41,845 bases of DNA from Guillardia theta CCMP2712. Lineage: Eukaryota; Cryptophyceae; Pyrenomonadales; Geminigeraceae. The position numbers and the translations under genes are program-made. Below the pieces are notes generated by a model. The model had not been told where the DNA came from. It searched no databases and worked only from the letters and a program-made list of their open reading frames with translations. Positions 20,504 through 30,532 of this stretch are shown piece by piece. Positions within the stretch are counted from its first letter, which is position 1, and every line of letters begins with the position of its first letter. The stretch covers positions 110,085 through 151,929 of the forward strand of contig NW_005434628.1 in NCBI RefSeq assembly GCF_000315625.1. Direction: 5' to 3'.

Positions 20504-21979
20504 TCAGGGGTTTGACTTCTTGCTTTCGGTAGCCAACGGACAGACCTTTTTGAAATGCCCGTACTTACCACAAAGAAAACACTTCGGTCCCCTATCAGAT
20601 TTCTTCTCCTCAGGACCTTTTTGTCCCGGTTTTGCGTCTTTACCATTAATCGCATTCACTGTCTTATGTCCGACATGGCTTCGTTCTTGTGAAGACGAGG
20701 TGAATGATCGTACCACGCTCAAAGCTTTCGCTTCTCGATAAAGCTCAGGCAGGAAACTACCGACGTTGATTGACGATCCAGCATTTTCTTTTTCAAGCGA
20801 GAGTAACAACTTCCTCGCAAAACTCGCGGTTACCTCATTCGATAAGTTCTGCACGAAGTGTCGTTCTAACCCAAATTTGGTACACGCGGTGCTTACATAT
20901 TCCGCCTCGTTCTCCGCCGTCATGCAACAGGCAATGTAATGATTTGCCAACGAAGAGAATCGGTCAACGAAGTTGTTGATCTTCTCTTTGCTTCCTTGCC
21001 TCGTGTACGAAATCTGATTCAAGATACTCTGAACCTGGGAGTACGGAAGATATTCTGCGACCATGATTTTCTTAAATTCCTTCCATGGACCATGCTCAAC
21101 CGCTTCTTTGTCGTCCCCTCTTAAGGTCAACATCCAATTCCGCACTCTGTTTCCTACCAATGTGGTGGCAATATCTACCTGTTGGTCACTAGGAACCCTT
21201 TGTCGTTGAAATTGAAACTCAAGTTCTCCAAACCAACTGGCAACGGAATACTCTAGAGTCATTTCTCCATTAAATCGAGAAATATCCGTGGAATGAAACT
21301 TCACTAAGGGAGTTGGCTTGACAAAACGATTTGACACATCAACATGTAACGTCGTCGACATGCTCGAATCACCGTTTTGCATGCATGCTGTATCGGCCCC
21401 TCCTGCTGCCTTGACCGGAAGGCGTTGAATTGCATCTGGTTCACTTGATCTGAACATTTGCCTCATTTCCTCGAACATTTTTCTACTTTCTTCCTTGAAG
21501 GCGGAAAATGCTTCCTTTGTCTCTGAGAGCTCCCTTGCTTCACGAGACCTCTCTTCCTTAACGGAAGCTTCATACTTTCCTTTCATGTCCATTGCGAGTT
21601 GCAGTTCTTCTCGCAATTTCTTGTTTGCAGTGATCAATTCTTCAAACTGCTGTGATTCGAACCTCAGGGTCGAACCTGCCGGAGACGCGATCCTTGAAAT
21701 TTCAAAGTCTACTGCGTCATCCCCGTCGCGCACTGGTTGCGTGACCGATCCATCATAAGAAGGTATATTAATCCTCGAAAATCCCGCGACGTCTCGCTGA
21801 TTTCCGTTCGGGTCCTCTTCTGAGGTAGAAGGTACCGTCGTAACTTCCCTCATCGTCTTGTCTTCAGACGTTTCCTCATCGAAACTCCTTCTAAAGTTGT
21901 CAAGCATGACTGCCAAGCCTGAACTTCCAAGAGGACCATCTCCAGGAGACCTTCTTATCCTTTCTACATCCGATTGCAT
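20504..21979 (-). CDS. gag: Retrotransposon gag
   Basis: The 491-aa product starts at ATG 21979, 99 nt inside the 5' LTR. The middle has a retrotransposon capsid-like region (ASWFGELEFQFQRQRVP, WKEFKKIMVAEY, FSSLANHY), preceded by a coiled-coil-like charged region (about 110-170). Near the C-terminus is one CCHC zinc knuckle, CFLCGKYGHFKKVC, which binds nucleic acid. The stop is at 20504-20506. Pol is in the -1 frame relative to gag and is open for about 50 nt before the gag stop. Confidence 0.93.
   Translation of the reverse strand: MQSDVERIRRSPGDGPLGSSGLAVMLDNFRRSFDEETSEDKTMREVTTVPSTSEEDPNGNQRDVAGFSRINIPSYDGSVTQPVRDGDDAVDFEISRIASPAGSTLRFESQQFEELITANKKLREELQLAMDMKGKYEASVKEERSREARELSETKEAFSAFKEESRKMFEEMRQMFRSSEPDAIQRLPVKAAGGADTACMQNGDSSMSTTLHVDVSNRFVKPTPLVKFHSTDISRFNGEMTLEYSVASWFGELEFQFQRQRVPSDQQVDIATTLVGNRVRNWMLTLRGDDKEAVEHGPWKEFKKIMVAEYLPYSQVQSILNQISYTRQGSKEKINNFVDRFSSLANHYIACCMTAENEAEYVSTACTKFGLERHFVQNLSNEVTASFARKLLLSLEKENAGSSINVGSFLPELYREAKALSVVRSFTSSSQERSHVGHKTVNAINGKDAKPGQKGPEEKKSDRGPKCFLCGKYGHFKKVCPLATESKKSNP
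20507..20513 (-). promoter_or_regulatory. Candidate -1 frameshift heptamer A_AAC_CCC before the gag stop
   Basis: In the gag frame the last codons are AAC CCC TGA. A one-base backward slip would re-pair AAA and CCC and enter the open pol frame. The site fits X_XXY_YYZ, but Y is C, which is not the usual A/U. Confidence 0.35.
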
Positions 21980-22077
21980 ATCCAGAGGTTACCGTTCAAG
22001 TTCCTTTTCGATCAAATCAAATCAAATTGTCGCAATCCGCAATTTCTTCAAACAAAAACCAAACCTTACGCTACCAA

Positions 22078-22284
22078 TGTTAGGGATTGACAATCCTGAT
22101 GATGCTCTTTGACTCTGTGAACTTGAACCACCTTGTTAACTGGTTTAACAAGCAAACAAGAACCTCAACACAACCGCGCTCTCTGAACGTGTGGAAAGTT
22201 AGGATAGCTTTTTATTGTCCAACCGATAGGATAAAGTAAGCTAGTTAACTGAAGTATACGTAACCGCTTAGGTAACTCCTATCA
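22078..22284 (-). repeat. 5' LTR (207 bp) of the Ty3/chromovirus element
   Basis: By eye identical to 16533-16739. It is followed at 22285-22289 by the right target duplication CATGC. Confidence 0.95.
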
Positions 22285-22589
22285 CATGCCCAGCATGGCT
22301 CCTCGGCGTGGTATGCAAGGGACCTCAGTTCCGCTCCATCGACCAGCAAGGAAATCTTACTGCTGGTGGAGCATACGAGAGGCTCGGAAAGAACGCCCGG
22401 GCCTCACTCCACAAGTCTATCGGCCCTGATGGGAACTTTACCAACATCAAATTCCCCATGTTCCATCGTAAGACAGGCGGCGGTGAAATGCAGCAAAGCG
22501 ACCTGCACGGAGAGGAGATCAGCGAGGACACCTTGGCATACGACGAGGCATATGAAGACGAGCTGTCAGGCCGGTTCTACTTAGAGTAG

Positions 22590-22908
22590 AGAATGGATGC
22601 TTGCGATCCGGTTGCGTGTAGTGCTTGTTCTTGCCAAGTTGGTGTAGATTCTTGTTTGTAATGTAATGAAGTTCAAAACTACCTGATGTTCGAGAACGCA
22701 GTGCAAGCGCACCAACGGTGAAGAGAACACGCAGTCTACCATTCCAGTACCTATGCGCATACTAACAATGACGCCTAGCATTACCGTAGTGGCCTGCCCT
22801 CTACCGTGAGTCCGAGTGATCCTATCAACGGTCAGATAGGCTTCACCGTGCTGCCACAGCGGTTGACGCGTTGAGGTAGGTTGGAAGGATGTTGACGTGG
22901 AACGAGCG
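22590..22908. other. X 3' flank and junction into unit B
   Basis: No gene is seen up to the GDPD copy B start. The unit boundary is at 22872/22873. This flank resembles that of unit C more than that of unit B. Confidence 0.6.
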
Positions 22909-24729
22909 ATGCCGGAGAAGAGAGACGCGAGGAGGACCTCTCTCTCATTCTGCACACTCTTCCTTTTCTGGAAGCTTCGCGCCTACGTGTTCAACTACCA
23001 CCGGGCAGACGTTGGAGCTCGTGCCTGGTACCTTGCAGACAGGCTTCTGGACGAGTCCTCAGTCTCGGCAGCAGAGCTGCAGTCAGAAAGCTACCAGGGA
23101 CGACTATGGAGGCTAAGGAGCCTGAGCAGTAAACTGACATGGGACAAGTGCCTGAGCCCAATGAAGCGAGATGAGCGCTCGATCGCTCATCGTGGCGCGC
23201 CTCTCATGTTCCCAGAGCACACGCTTGAAGGATACACCAGCGCTGTAAGGATGGGTGCTGGTGAGATTGGGCATGGGGCGTGGGGCAGTCGTTGACGGTG
23301 CGAGCAGGGATGCTGGAGTGCGATGCCGTGTTCACAAGGGACAGAGTTGCTGTCTGTCGCCATTCGGCCTGTGACCTCCACTATACGACCAACATCCTGA
23401 GGGTGCCGGCGCTCGCGGACAAGTGCGACAAGAAGGTGAGGCATTCCAAACCCCCCGACGGCTGTTGAAGGTGGGAGACAGTTCCAACCCGGAGAGGGAG
23501 CGCGGTGCTGCACCACCGATCTGCTTGCATCGGAGTACAAGCAGCTGTGCGGGACCATGGAGGTGACCCTGCCTGCTCCTGCCTGCTCCTGCCTGCTCTG
23601 TGACGCCAATTAGATGATGACAAACGTCGGCGCCCGTACGGTGGACGAGTACCTGTCCGTCCCTTCCTGGCGGACGACTCTCTATCAGGTCTGCGTGTGG
23701 CACCAATCGACCTTGTCCTCGTGATCGCCGCTCAGGACGGAGGATGTGCCACTGTGATGACGCAGAAGGAATACATCCAACTCTCCATGTGAACCTGTCT
23801 TGTCTTGTGTCTTGGTTGTTGCAGTCTGACAGGCAAGGGGAAGGGAGATGAAGGTTAAGATGATCCCGGAGCTGAAGGAGCACGACTACTCCAAGATAGG
23901 CATACGTGAAAGCTGCCATCTGCCGTCTTTCCGTTGTGAGAGACTCTTCAGACTCCCAAGATGAGGCGGCGGATCGTTTCATCCAAGACTACCTTGACCT
24001 GGGGGTCCCACCTGCTTTGCTGTTCCCTCAGACTTTCAGCAAGCAGCATGCGACAAGGTTCTCTGCTGACTCTGAGCAAGCGTCCTCCAGCTCATCTGCT
24101 GTAGGTGGCTGTCCAAGTATCCCATAGCAAAGAACACGGTTCTGTTGTATAGTCCCGGGGGGCAGGTGGAACTCTCGGTAGTTCCTCGATCTCGCTCCAT
24201 CTTACATGTTAGGAGCAGAACGGGAAAGACACCTGGGAGACGACGTACAAGGGATGGTTTGAAGAGCTGCAGCGCCTGGGTCAGCCCATCAAGTTCGCCG
24301 GACTTCCGCTCAACGAGGTCATATCGGCCAATGACGCGCTTGGGGGCTCTTTCTCTCCCACAGAGCCGGTCAGGTACGCCTGCTGCGGGTGTTTGCGATC
24401 GCCGTACTGACCAAGAGCAGGTACCTCAAGGAGCAAGGGATAGAGATCATCGTGTGGACGCTGGAGAGGTCGGGAGCCGTTCCTAGTGGGTGGTACCTCG
24501 GTGTCCATCAGGGGAACGCCAGCACGGGAACGCACGGGAACGTTCAGAGTGCGGTGAGGAAGGATGCGGACATCTACTTGCTTCTCGATGTACTCTTCAA
24601 GGTTTGTGCATCCTAGCTGTCTACCTCTCCCGTCCCCGACTGAGTGCTCTGCAGGAGGTGGGAGTCTATGGGGTCTTCTCGGATTGGCCTGGGACCGTGA
24701 CCCACTACCTCAACTGCGCCCTCCCCTAA
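22909..24729 (+). CDS. GDPD copy B, membrane segment deleted
   Basis: Exons: 22909-23260, 23308-23435, 23482-23562, 23614-23688, 23736-23788, 23838-23905, 23952-24057, 24105-24165, 24213-24373, 24421-24601 and 24655-24729, total 1341 nt, giving 446 aa. All splice sites match copy A. A 36-nt in-frame deletion (12 codons) in exon 1 removes most of the hydrophobic segment, turning [18 protein letters not shown] into FLFWKL, so the product may be soluble. Catalytic motifs [16 protein letters not shown] and IPELK are kept. Substitutions include D to G after YSKI and QQGN to HQGN. One intron (23563-23613) is 20 nt shorter than in A, two decamer repeats fewer. The sequence upstream is the X 3' flank, not copy A's 5' flank, so expression is uncertain. 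Confidence 0.85.
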
Positions 24730-26501
24730 GGAAAGCACACAGGCTGACTTGGGACACCCTCACATCCCCTGTACTTTACCTGCCACTCAGTGTGAGAAGC
24801 TCATGGTGGTATGAACTGAGTCGAGATCATGAGCTTAAACTTGGACTCTTCACCGTGACTTGCAACCGTCTGGGAACTCACTCGCTGTGACTCCATCATG
24901 ACGGTATTAGCAACTCAGACGGTCGGAGTGCCACGGTGACTGATACGTACTGATACTTTGATCATATGGTCCTACCGGCGGTAAACTTGGCAGACGGTGA
25001 GGCCGCCCAGTCCGGGCCCGCGCCCGGGCGCACTGCGCGGCACACTGAGCGCCGCCGGCCCCGAGGCTTTCAACTGGCAAGCGTACTACGGTAGTCGGCT
25101 CTCGGATCCGCTGATCATTGTGAAGGCTAATCACTCGGCAATGTACCGCGGTGATCGGACCGTTGCCGGGGCGGCCCAGGCCGCCACGTTGCCATCGGAT
25201 TACACTGTGACTTAACACCTCCACTGAGTTGCGGCCTCGGAGGCTGCTGCTGCTCAGTGCTGCCGGGCGGCGCCCGGCCGGGCGGCGGCGGCGGCGGCTA
25301 CGCGTGACCCAGTGACGCAGCCGTGCCACGAGCCTGCCGGGGGCTGGACAGCTTCTGACTTGCCACGTGACTATGCACGAAGTCTGACTCTCTGAGGATC
25401 ATCCAGCCTTGAAGAGACCGTACCCCGGGTGGCTCGGACCTCGGCCCGGCTGACCGTCTGTTCGAGCTCAAGTTGCCACGGTTGACTCCCAGGCTGTTCG
25501 CCTTGGGGGGCCGCTTGACCTGCTGCCGCGTGACCGACTAGTCACAGAGTCCTCAGAGCCACAGATTCAGTGGTCTTAAGAGACCTGAGGCCCTCGGACG
25601 GTCGCTCCGAGTCCGGATCTCTTACTCTGTTAGTCACCGGGCCAAGACTCTGCCACGGTGACCGGGGCCGCCCGGCTCCATCGTGACCTGTCAACCCTCA
25701 GTACTGTCACGTCACCCTGGTGAGTCATCATGTCAACTTGGTCACAAGGCAGCTACGGTGAGTCATCATGTCAACTTGGTCACAAGGCACCCCTGTGACT
25801 CGGAGATCTTGCGGAACTTGAAAGGCTTCCCTTTCAATCCCTGACGAGAGTCCGATCCCCTTCAACGTACCGGTCATGATCTCAAAACGAGACTCAGACA
25901 TAAAAAGGTTAGGTCAGGGCCATGGTACAGGAGGGACCGGGCTAAGGCTTTCGCACTAGTACTTGCCAGTATTATAAGATCTTAGCTGTAGAGGCGGGGG
26001 GAGCTAAGGCAGAAGGAGAGCCGCCCGTGACCTGGAGAGGAGGAAAACCGACCAGCCTTTTGAGGCCCTTGTGACTGTTAAGAAGGGGGTCCTTCGAGTG
26101 GGAAAAGGGGGGGTAGAGGGTCACAAGGATCTGTATCGGTCTTATCTCACCACGAGTTGAGAGGGTTTTTAGCGCAAGGCAGGTAGAAGGGGAGGGGGTA
26201 GGGGTAGATGGATCTGATTAGGGGTAGAGTCCTGGGGGGTGGTACACCATGGGTCAAAGAGGTGGGTATTTCATGGGACAGCAGGGGATGATTGTTAGAT
26301 CCCTTTTAGAGGTGGGGTGGCTATGGAACGTTCTGGTTCGTCGGTGTAGGTAGGGGTGGTGATTTGTCTCTGAGGCGGACTGGAGACCCCCTTGTACCGC
26401 TTAACTCCTGCCTGCGCCTGCTTTAACTGAGACCTCGTCTCCCTCCCCTCACCTTTATCTCCCCTGCCTGCACTCAAACCTACCCACTCCACACCCTCCT
26501 C

Positions 26502-26536
<35 letters not shown>

Positions 26537-26586
26537 GGTCCTCGTCCTGGTCCTCCATCTCGTTGATTGATTGTTTCCTTCTTGGC
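24730..26586. other. GDPD-X gap, copy B
   Basis: No gene is seen. The gap is closely similar to copy A in 24730-25100, with many small indels after that. Near 25720-25790 a segment beginning GGTGAGTCATCATGTC is tandemly duplicated (single in copy A). Confidence 0.6.
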
Positions 26587-27099
26587 ATGACCGCCAACCT
26601 CCTCACCCCTAGCGAGAACAACATGCACCGTCAGTGTACTCTTCCTTGCTCCCAACCGGCTTCCCGCTCGTTCTGCCTTGAGCAGCAGAGACAGCGCCGC
26701 AAGAGCTGGATGAGAGGAGCGTTTTCCACTAGCTGTGCCAGCATGGCAGTCACGGAGGGAGATAACGGGCCCATAATCACGCTCACCAATCAGGCATGCC
26801 CAGCATGGCTCCTCGGCGTGGTATGCAAGGGACCTCAGTTCCGCTCCATCGACCAGCAAGGAAATCTTACTGCTGGTGGAGCATACGAGAGGCTCGGAAA
26901 GAACGCCCGGGCCTCACTCCACAAGTCTATCGGCCCTGATGGGAACTTTACCAACATCAAATTCCCCATGTTCCATCGTAAGACAGGCGGCGGTGAAATG
27001 CAGCAAAGCGACCTGCACGGAGAGGAGATCAGCGAGGACACCTTGACATACGACGAGGCATATGAAGACGAGCTGTCAGGCCGGTTCTACTTGGAGTAG
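26587..27099 (+). CDS. Gene X copy B, 170-aa protein of unknown function
   Basis: An intact single-exon frame from ATG 26587 to TAG 27099. I do not recognise the family. The N-terminal 50 residues are Ser/Arg/Gln/Cys-rich (CSQPASRSF, WMRGAFSTS) and could be a targeting or disordered region. The rest reads like a compact folded domain (GPIITLTNQACPAW, GVVCKGPQFRSI, GGAYERLGKNA, FTNIKFPMFHRK), and the C-terminus is acidic (EDTLTYDEAYEDE). It is nearly identical to copies A and C; one noted change is A to T in EDTLAYDE. It lies 3' of GDPD in each unit and in the same orientation. Confidence 0.7.
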   Translation: MTANLLTPSENNMHRQCTLPCSQPASRSFCLEQQRQRRKSWMRGAFSTSCASMAVTEGDNGPIITLTNQACPAWLLGVVCKGPQFRSIDQQGNLTAGGAYERLGKNARASLHKSIGPDGNFTNIKFPMFHRKTGGGEMQQSDLHGEEISEDTLTYDEAYEDELSGRFYLE

Positions 27100-27387
27100 A
27101 GAAAGGATGCTTGCGATCCGGTTGCGTGTACTCGTGCTTGTTCTTGCCGAGTTGGTGTAGATTCTTGTTTGTAATGTAATGAAGTTCAAAACTACCCGAT
27201 ATTCGAGAACGCAGTGCAAGCGCACCAACGGTGAAGAGAACACATGCACTCCACCATTGAAGTTCCTGTGCACATACTAATAATGATGCGCAGCATTACC
27301 GTAGTGGCCTTCCCTCTACCGTGAGTCCGAATGATCCTAACATCGGTCAGATAGGCTTCACCGTACTGCCACGGCGGTTGACGCGTT
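27100..27387. other. X 3' flank, copy B
   Basis: No gene is seen. This flank diverges from the A and C flanks (for example GAAGTTCCTGTGCACATAC versus CCAGTACCTATGCGCATAC). Confidence 0.6.
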
Positions 27388-27423
27388 GAGGTAGGTTTGA
27401 AGGATGTTGACGTGGAACGAGCG

Positions 27424-27990
27424 ATGCCGGAGAAGAGAGACGCGAGGAGGACCTCTCTCTCATTCTGCACACTCTTCCTTTTCTTCTCCTCGTCAGTCAC
27501 CCTTGCTTTCCTGTTGGGCTGGAAGCTTCGTGCCTACGTGTTCAACTACCACCGGGCAGACGTTGGAGCTCGTGCCTGGTACCTTGCAGACAGGCTTCTG
27601 GACGAGTCCTCAGTCTCGGCAGCAGAGCTGCAGTCAGAAAGCTACCAGGGACGACTATGGAGGCTAAGGAGCCTGAGCAGTAAACTGACATGGGACAAGT
27701 GCCTGAGCCCAATGAAGCGAGATGGAGAGGTCGGGAGCTGTTCCTAGTGGGTGGTACCTCGGTGTCCAACAGGGGAACGCCAGCACGGCAACGCACGGGA
27801 ACGTACAGAGTGCGGTGAGGAAGGATGCGGACATCTACTTGCTTCTCGATGTACTCTTCAAGGTTTGTGCATCCTAGCTGTCTACCTCTCCCGTCCCCGA
27901 CTGAGTGCCCTGCAGGAGGTGGGAGTCTATGGGGTCTTCTCGGATTGGCCTGGGACCGTGACCCACTACCTCAACTGCGCCCTCCCCTAA
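27424..27990 (+). pseudogene. GDPD copy C, large internal deletion
   Basis: The copy keeps the first 100 codons of exon 1, including the hydrophobic segment, up to MKRD. It then jumps directly to the part of exon 10 after VWTLE, so the frame stops at 27747. Exon 11 (27916-27990) remains. Relative to copy A, positions 13010-14319 (1310 bp) are missing, with a TG shared at the breakpoints. All catalytic residues (HR, ECD, second His, ELK) are lost. The short ORF could still encode a membrane-segment peptide. Confidence 0.88.
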
Positions 27991-30019
27991 GGAAAGCACA
28001 CAGGCTGACTTGGGACACCCTCACATCCCCTGTACTACGTGACTTTATCTGCCACTCAGTGTGAGGCAACTCATGGTGGTATGAACTGAGTCGAGATCAT
28101 GAGCTTAAACTTGGACTCTTCACCGTGACTTGCAACCGTCCGGGAACTCACTCTCTGTGACTCCATCATGACGGTAGACTCCGATGGTCGGAGTGACTGA
28201 TACGTACTGATTCTATGAACATCCGATAGTACGGTACTACCGTGTACGGTAAATCAATCAGACGGACGGCCCGGGGTGCGGCCGGCGGGGGCCAGGCCGC
28301 CGCCGGCGGGGGCCAGGCCGGGCCCGGGGCCGCACCAGCGCCGCAGGCCTGTGGCTTTCGCACGGGCTAAGTCAGGCTCGGAATCGCCATGATGATCTGA
28401 TCACTGCAGCAACGCCGTACGGTAGTACGATCATTGCATCCGATCACACTTTACACCTCCAGTGGCGCCGGGCCCCGGCCCCCAGTGCCTGAGGCTGCTG
28501 CTGTTGCAGCAGCTACGCGTGACTCCGCAGTGGCTCGGACTCAGTAGCTGACTCAGCCGTGCCACGAGCCTGCCGACTCAGGGCTGGACAGCTTCTGACT
28601 TGCCACGTGACTATGCACGAAGTCTGAGGCATCCAGACTATGCACGAAGTCTGAGGCATCTGCGACTCGCTTGCTGACTCTGATCGGAGCCTCCCCCGGC
28701 GGCCGGACGGCGGCGGATCATCGTACCGTGGCTCGGACCGCGGCTGACGGGTCTGCCCGGTGCCAGTTCGAGTTCAAGTTGACTGGTCAGAAGTGCGAAG
28801 TTAGAGCGGCCGCCGGGCGGCGGGGCACGGACTCCACAGAGGATGGGGTAACGGATTGGGCTTCCGAGTGGCCCCCGCCGGGGGGCGCTTAACTCAGAGC
28901 TGCAGCCGCGTGACTATTCAGTGGTCTTAAGAGTGTCGCTCGATATCTCCGACTCTGCCGCCGCTGCCATGATTGGACGGTTATAACAGACCCAGAGACC
29001 CGGGGCTCGGACATCGTGATCGGAGGCTTCGGTCACAAGGCCGACCCCCTTGCGTACCCGGTGGTATGGCGCCTGTACCGGACTCAGGCTCCGGGTCCCT
29101 CGAACCATGATCTCAAAACGTGCCTCCGAGCCTCGGGAGTCAGGCATTAAAAGGTTCCAGCGTCGCTTTTGCAGGTTGGGCTGAGCCATGGCACAGGAGA
29201 GACCAGGCTAAGGCATTTGCACTAGTACTTGTATTATAAGATCTCAGCTGTAGAGGTGGGGGGGTCGAGGCCACCCCGGATAGAAGGAGAGCCGCCCGTG
29301 ACCGTCGAAAATTGTTGGAGAGGAGGAAAACCAACCAGCCTTTTGAGGCCCTTGTGACTGTTAAGAAGGGGGTCCTTTCGAGTGGGAAAAGGGGGGGTAG
29401 AGGATCACAAGGATCTGTATCGGTCTTATCTCACCACGAGTTGGGAGGGTTTTTAGCGCAAGGCAGGTACCAAGGGGAGGTAGGGGTAGATGGATCTGAT
29501 TGGGGGTAGAGTCCTTGGGGGTGGTACACCATGGGTCAAGTAGGTGGGTATTTCATGGGAGAGCAGGGGATGATAGTCAAGATCCCTTTCAGAGGTGGGG
29601 TGGCTATGGAACGTTCTGGTTCGTCGATGTAGGTAGGGGTGGTAATGGATTAGGAGTACTCAGGGGGCAGCAGATCTGTTCTGTAATGATCCTTTCGAGA
29701 CGTACGTAAAACTCCATTACTGTCTTCCTTCTAGATAGATGGTATTGTCTGAGGCGGACTGGAACACCCCTTGTACCGCTTAACTCCTGCCCCGCGTGAC
29801 CTGCTGACACTAAACCCAGCTTCGTCGTTTAATCCCTCGTCTCTCGCCTACTTAAAAACTGAGATCTCTTCCTTCCTCCCCTCACCTTCATCTCCCCTGC
29901 CTGCACACAAACCTACCCACTCCTCCTCGTCCTCCTCCTCCTCCTCGTCCTCGTCCTCCTCCTCGTCCTCGTCCTCGTCCTCGTCCTCCTTCTTGTTGAT
30001 TGATTGTTTCCTTCTTGGT
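27991..30019. other. GDPD-X gap, copy C
   Basis: No gene is seen. 28170-29100 differs strongly from copies A and B, with GC-rich words (GGCCAGGCCG, CCGCCGGCGGG). From about 29110 it returns to the conserved block and G tracts. The 29925-29995 repeat (CTCCTCGTC) is in frame with X here, extending its ORF upstream as poly-Ser; I treat that as untranslated. Confidence 0.6.
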
Positions 30020-30532
30020 ATGACCGCCAACCTCCTCACCCCTAGCGAGAACAACATGCACCGTCAGTGTACTCTTCCTTGCTCCCAACCGGCTTCCCGC
30101 TCGTTCTGCCTTGAGCAGCAGAGACAGCGCCGCAAGAGCTGGATGAGAGGAGCGTTTTCCACTAGCTGTGCCAGCATGGCAGTCACGGAGGGAGATAACG
30201 GGCCCATAATCACGCTCACCAATCAGGCATGCCCAGCATGGCTCCTCGGCGTGGTATGCAAGGGACCTCAGTTCCGCTCCATCGACCAGCAAGGAAATCT
30301 TACTGCTGGTGGAGCATACGAGAGGCTCGGAAAGAACGCCCGGGCCTCACTCCACAAGTCTATCGGCCCTGATGGGAATTTTACCAACATCAAATTCCCC
30401 ATGTTCCATCGTAAGACAGGCGGCGGTGAAATGCAGCAAAGCGACCTGCACGGAGAGGAGATCAGCGAGGACACCTTGGCATATGACGAGGCATATGAAG
30501 ACGAGCTGTCAGGCCGGTTCTACTTGGAGTAG
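30020..30532 (+). CDS. Gene X copy C, 170-aa protein of unknown function
   Basis: Intact 170-codon frame, same length as copy B. Differences from copy A are few and mostly silent (GGGAAC to GGGAAT, GCATAC to GCATAT). An open frame continues upstream to 29771 through a poly-Ser tract made by the CTCCTCGTC repeat. The ATG at 30020 is preferred because it is the one shared by all three copies. No family was recognised. Confidence 0.7.
   Translation: MTANLLTPSENNMHRQCTLPCSQPASRSFCLEQQRQRRKSWMRGAFSTSCASMAVTEGDNGPIITLTNQACPAWLLGVVCKGPQFRSIDQQGNLTAGGAYERLGKNARASLHKSIGPDGNFTNIKFPMFHRKTGGGEMQQSDLHGEEISEDTLAYDEAYEDELSGRFYLE

Larger units (their letters stand above)
16533..22284 (-). mobile_element. 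Complete Ty3/gypsy-type (chromovirus) LTR retrotransposon, 5752 bp
   Basis: The element has identical 207-bp LTRs, 5-bp target duplications (CATGC), gag, and pol in the order protease, reverse transcriptase, RNase H, integrase, chromodomain, all on the minus strand. A candidate primer-binding site starting TGGTAGCGTAAGG lies one base inside the 5' LTR (about 22061-22076). The purine tract next to the 3' LTR is short (GGGAG). Base composition is more AT-rich than the surrounding cassette. Both ORFs are open. Identical LTRs, intact ORFs and exact target duplications point to a recent insertion. Confidence 0.96.
16320..22589 (+). pseudogene. Gene X copy A, split by the retrotransposon
   Basis: The 5' part (ATG 16320 to 16532) and the 3' part (22290-22589) match the uninterrupted 170-codon X copies at 26587 and 30020. 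The element entered inside the codons around ACPAW; reading into the LTR gives a stop two codons later, at 16536-16538. The coding sequence on each side is otherwise intact, so the break is due to the insertion alone. Confidence 0.9.
12673..22872. repeat. Tandem cassette unit A (GDPD + X, carrying a retrotransposon)
   Basis: The shared sequence starts at GAGGTAGGTTGG and ends at ACGCGTT. Without the 5752-bp element and one 5-bp target duplication the unit is 4443 bp. The order is GDPD, a GC-rich gap, X, then a short 3' flank. Confidence 0.9.
22873..27387. repeat. Tandem cassette unit B (GDPD + X)
   Basis: A 4515-bp unit with both genes in the same order and orientation as A and an uninterrupted X. 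Confidence 0.9.

Noticed and set aside
28250-28350. Possible structured RNA in the GC-rich gap of unit C
   Set aside because: Strong GC palindromes are present, but the segment is absent from copies A and B and shows no tRNA, rRNA or known RNA motif.
29771-30019. N-terminal poly-Ser extension of X in copy C
   Set aside because: It is open only because the CTCCTCGTC repeat happens to be in frame here; copies A and B do not support it.
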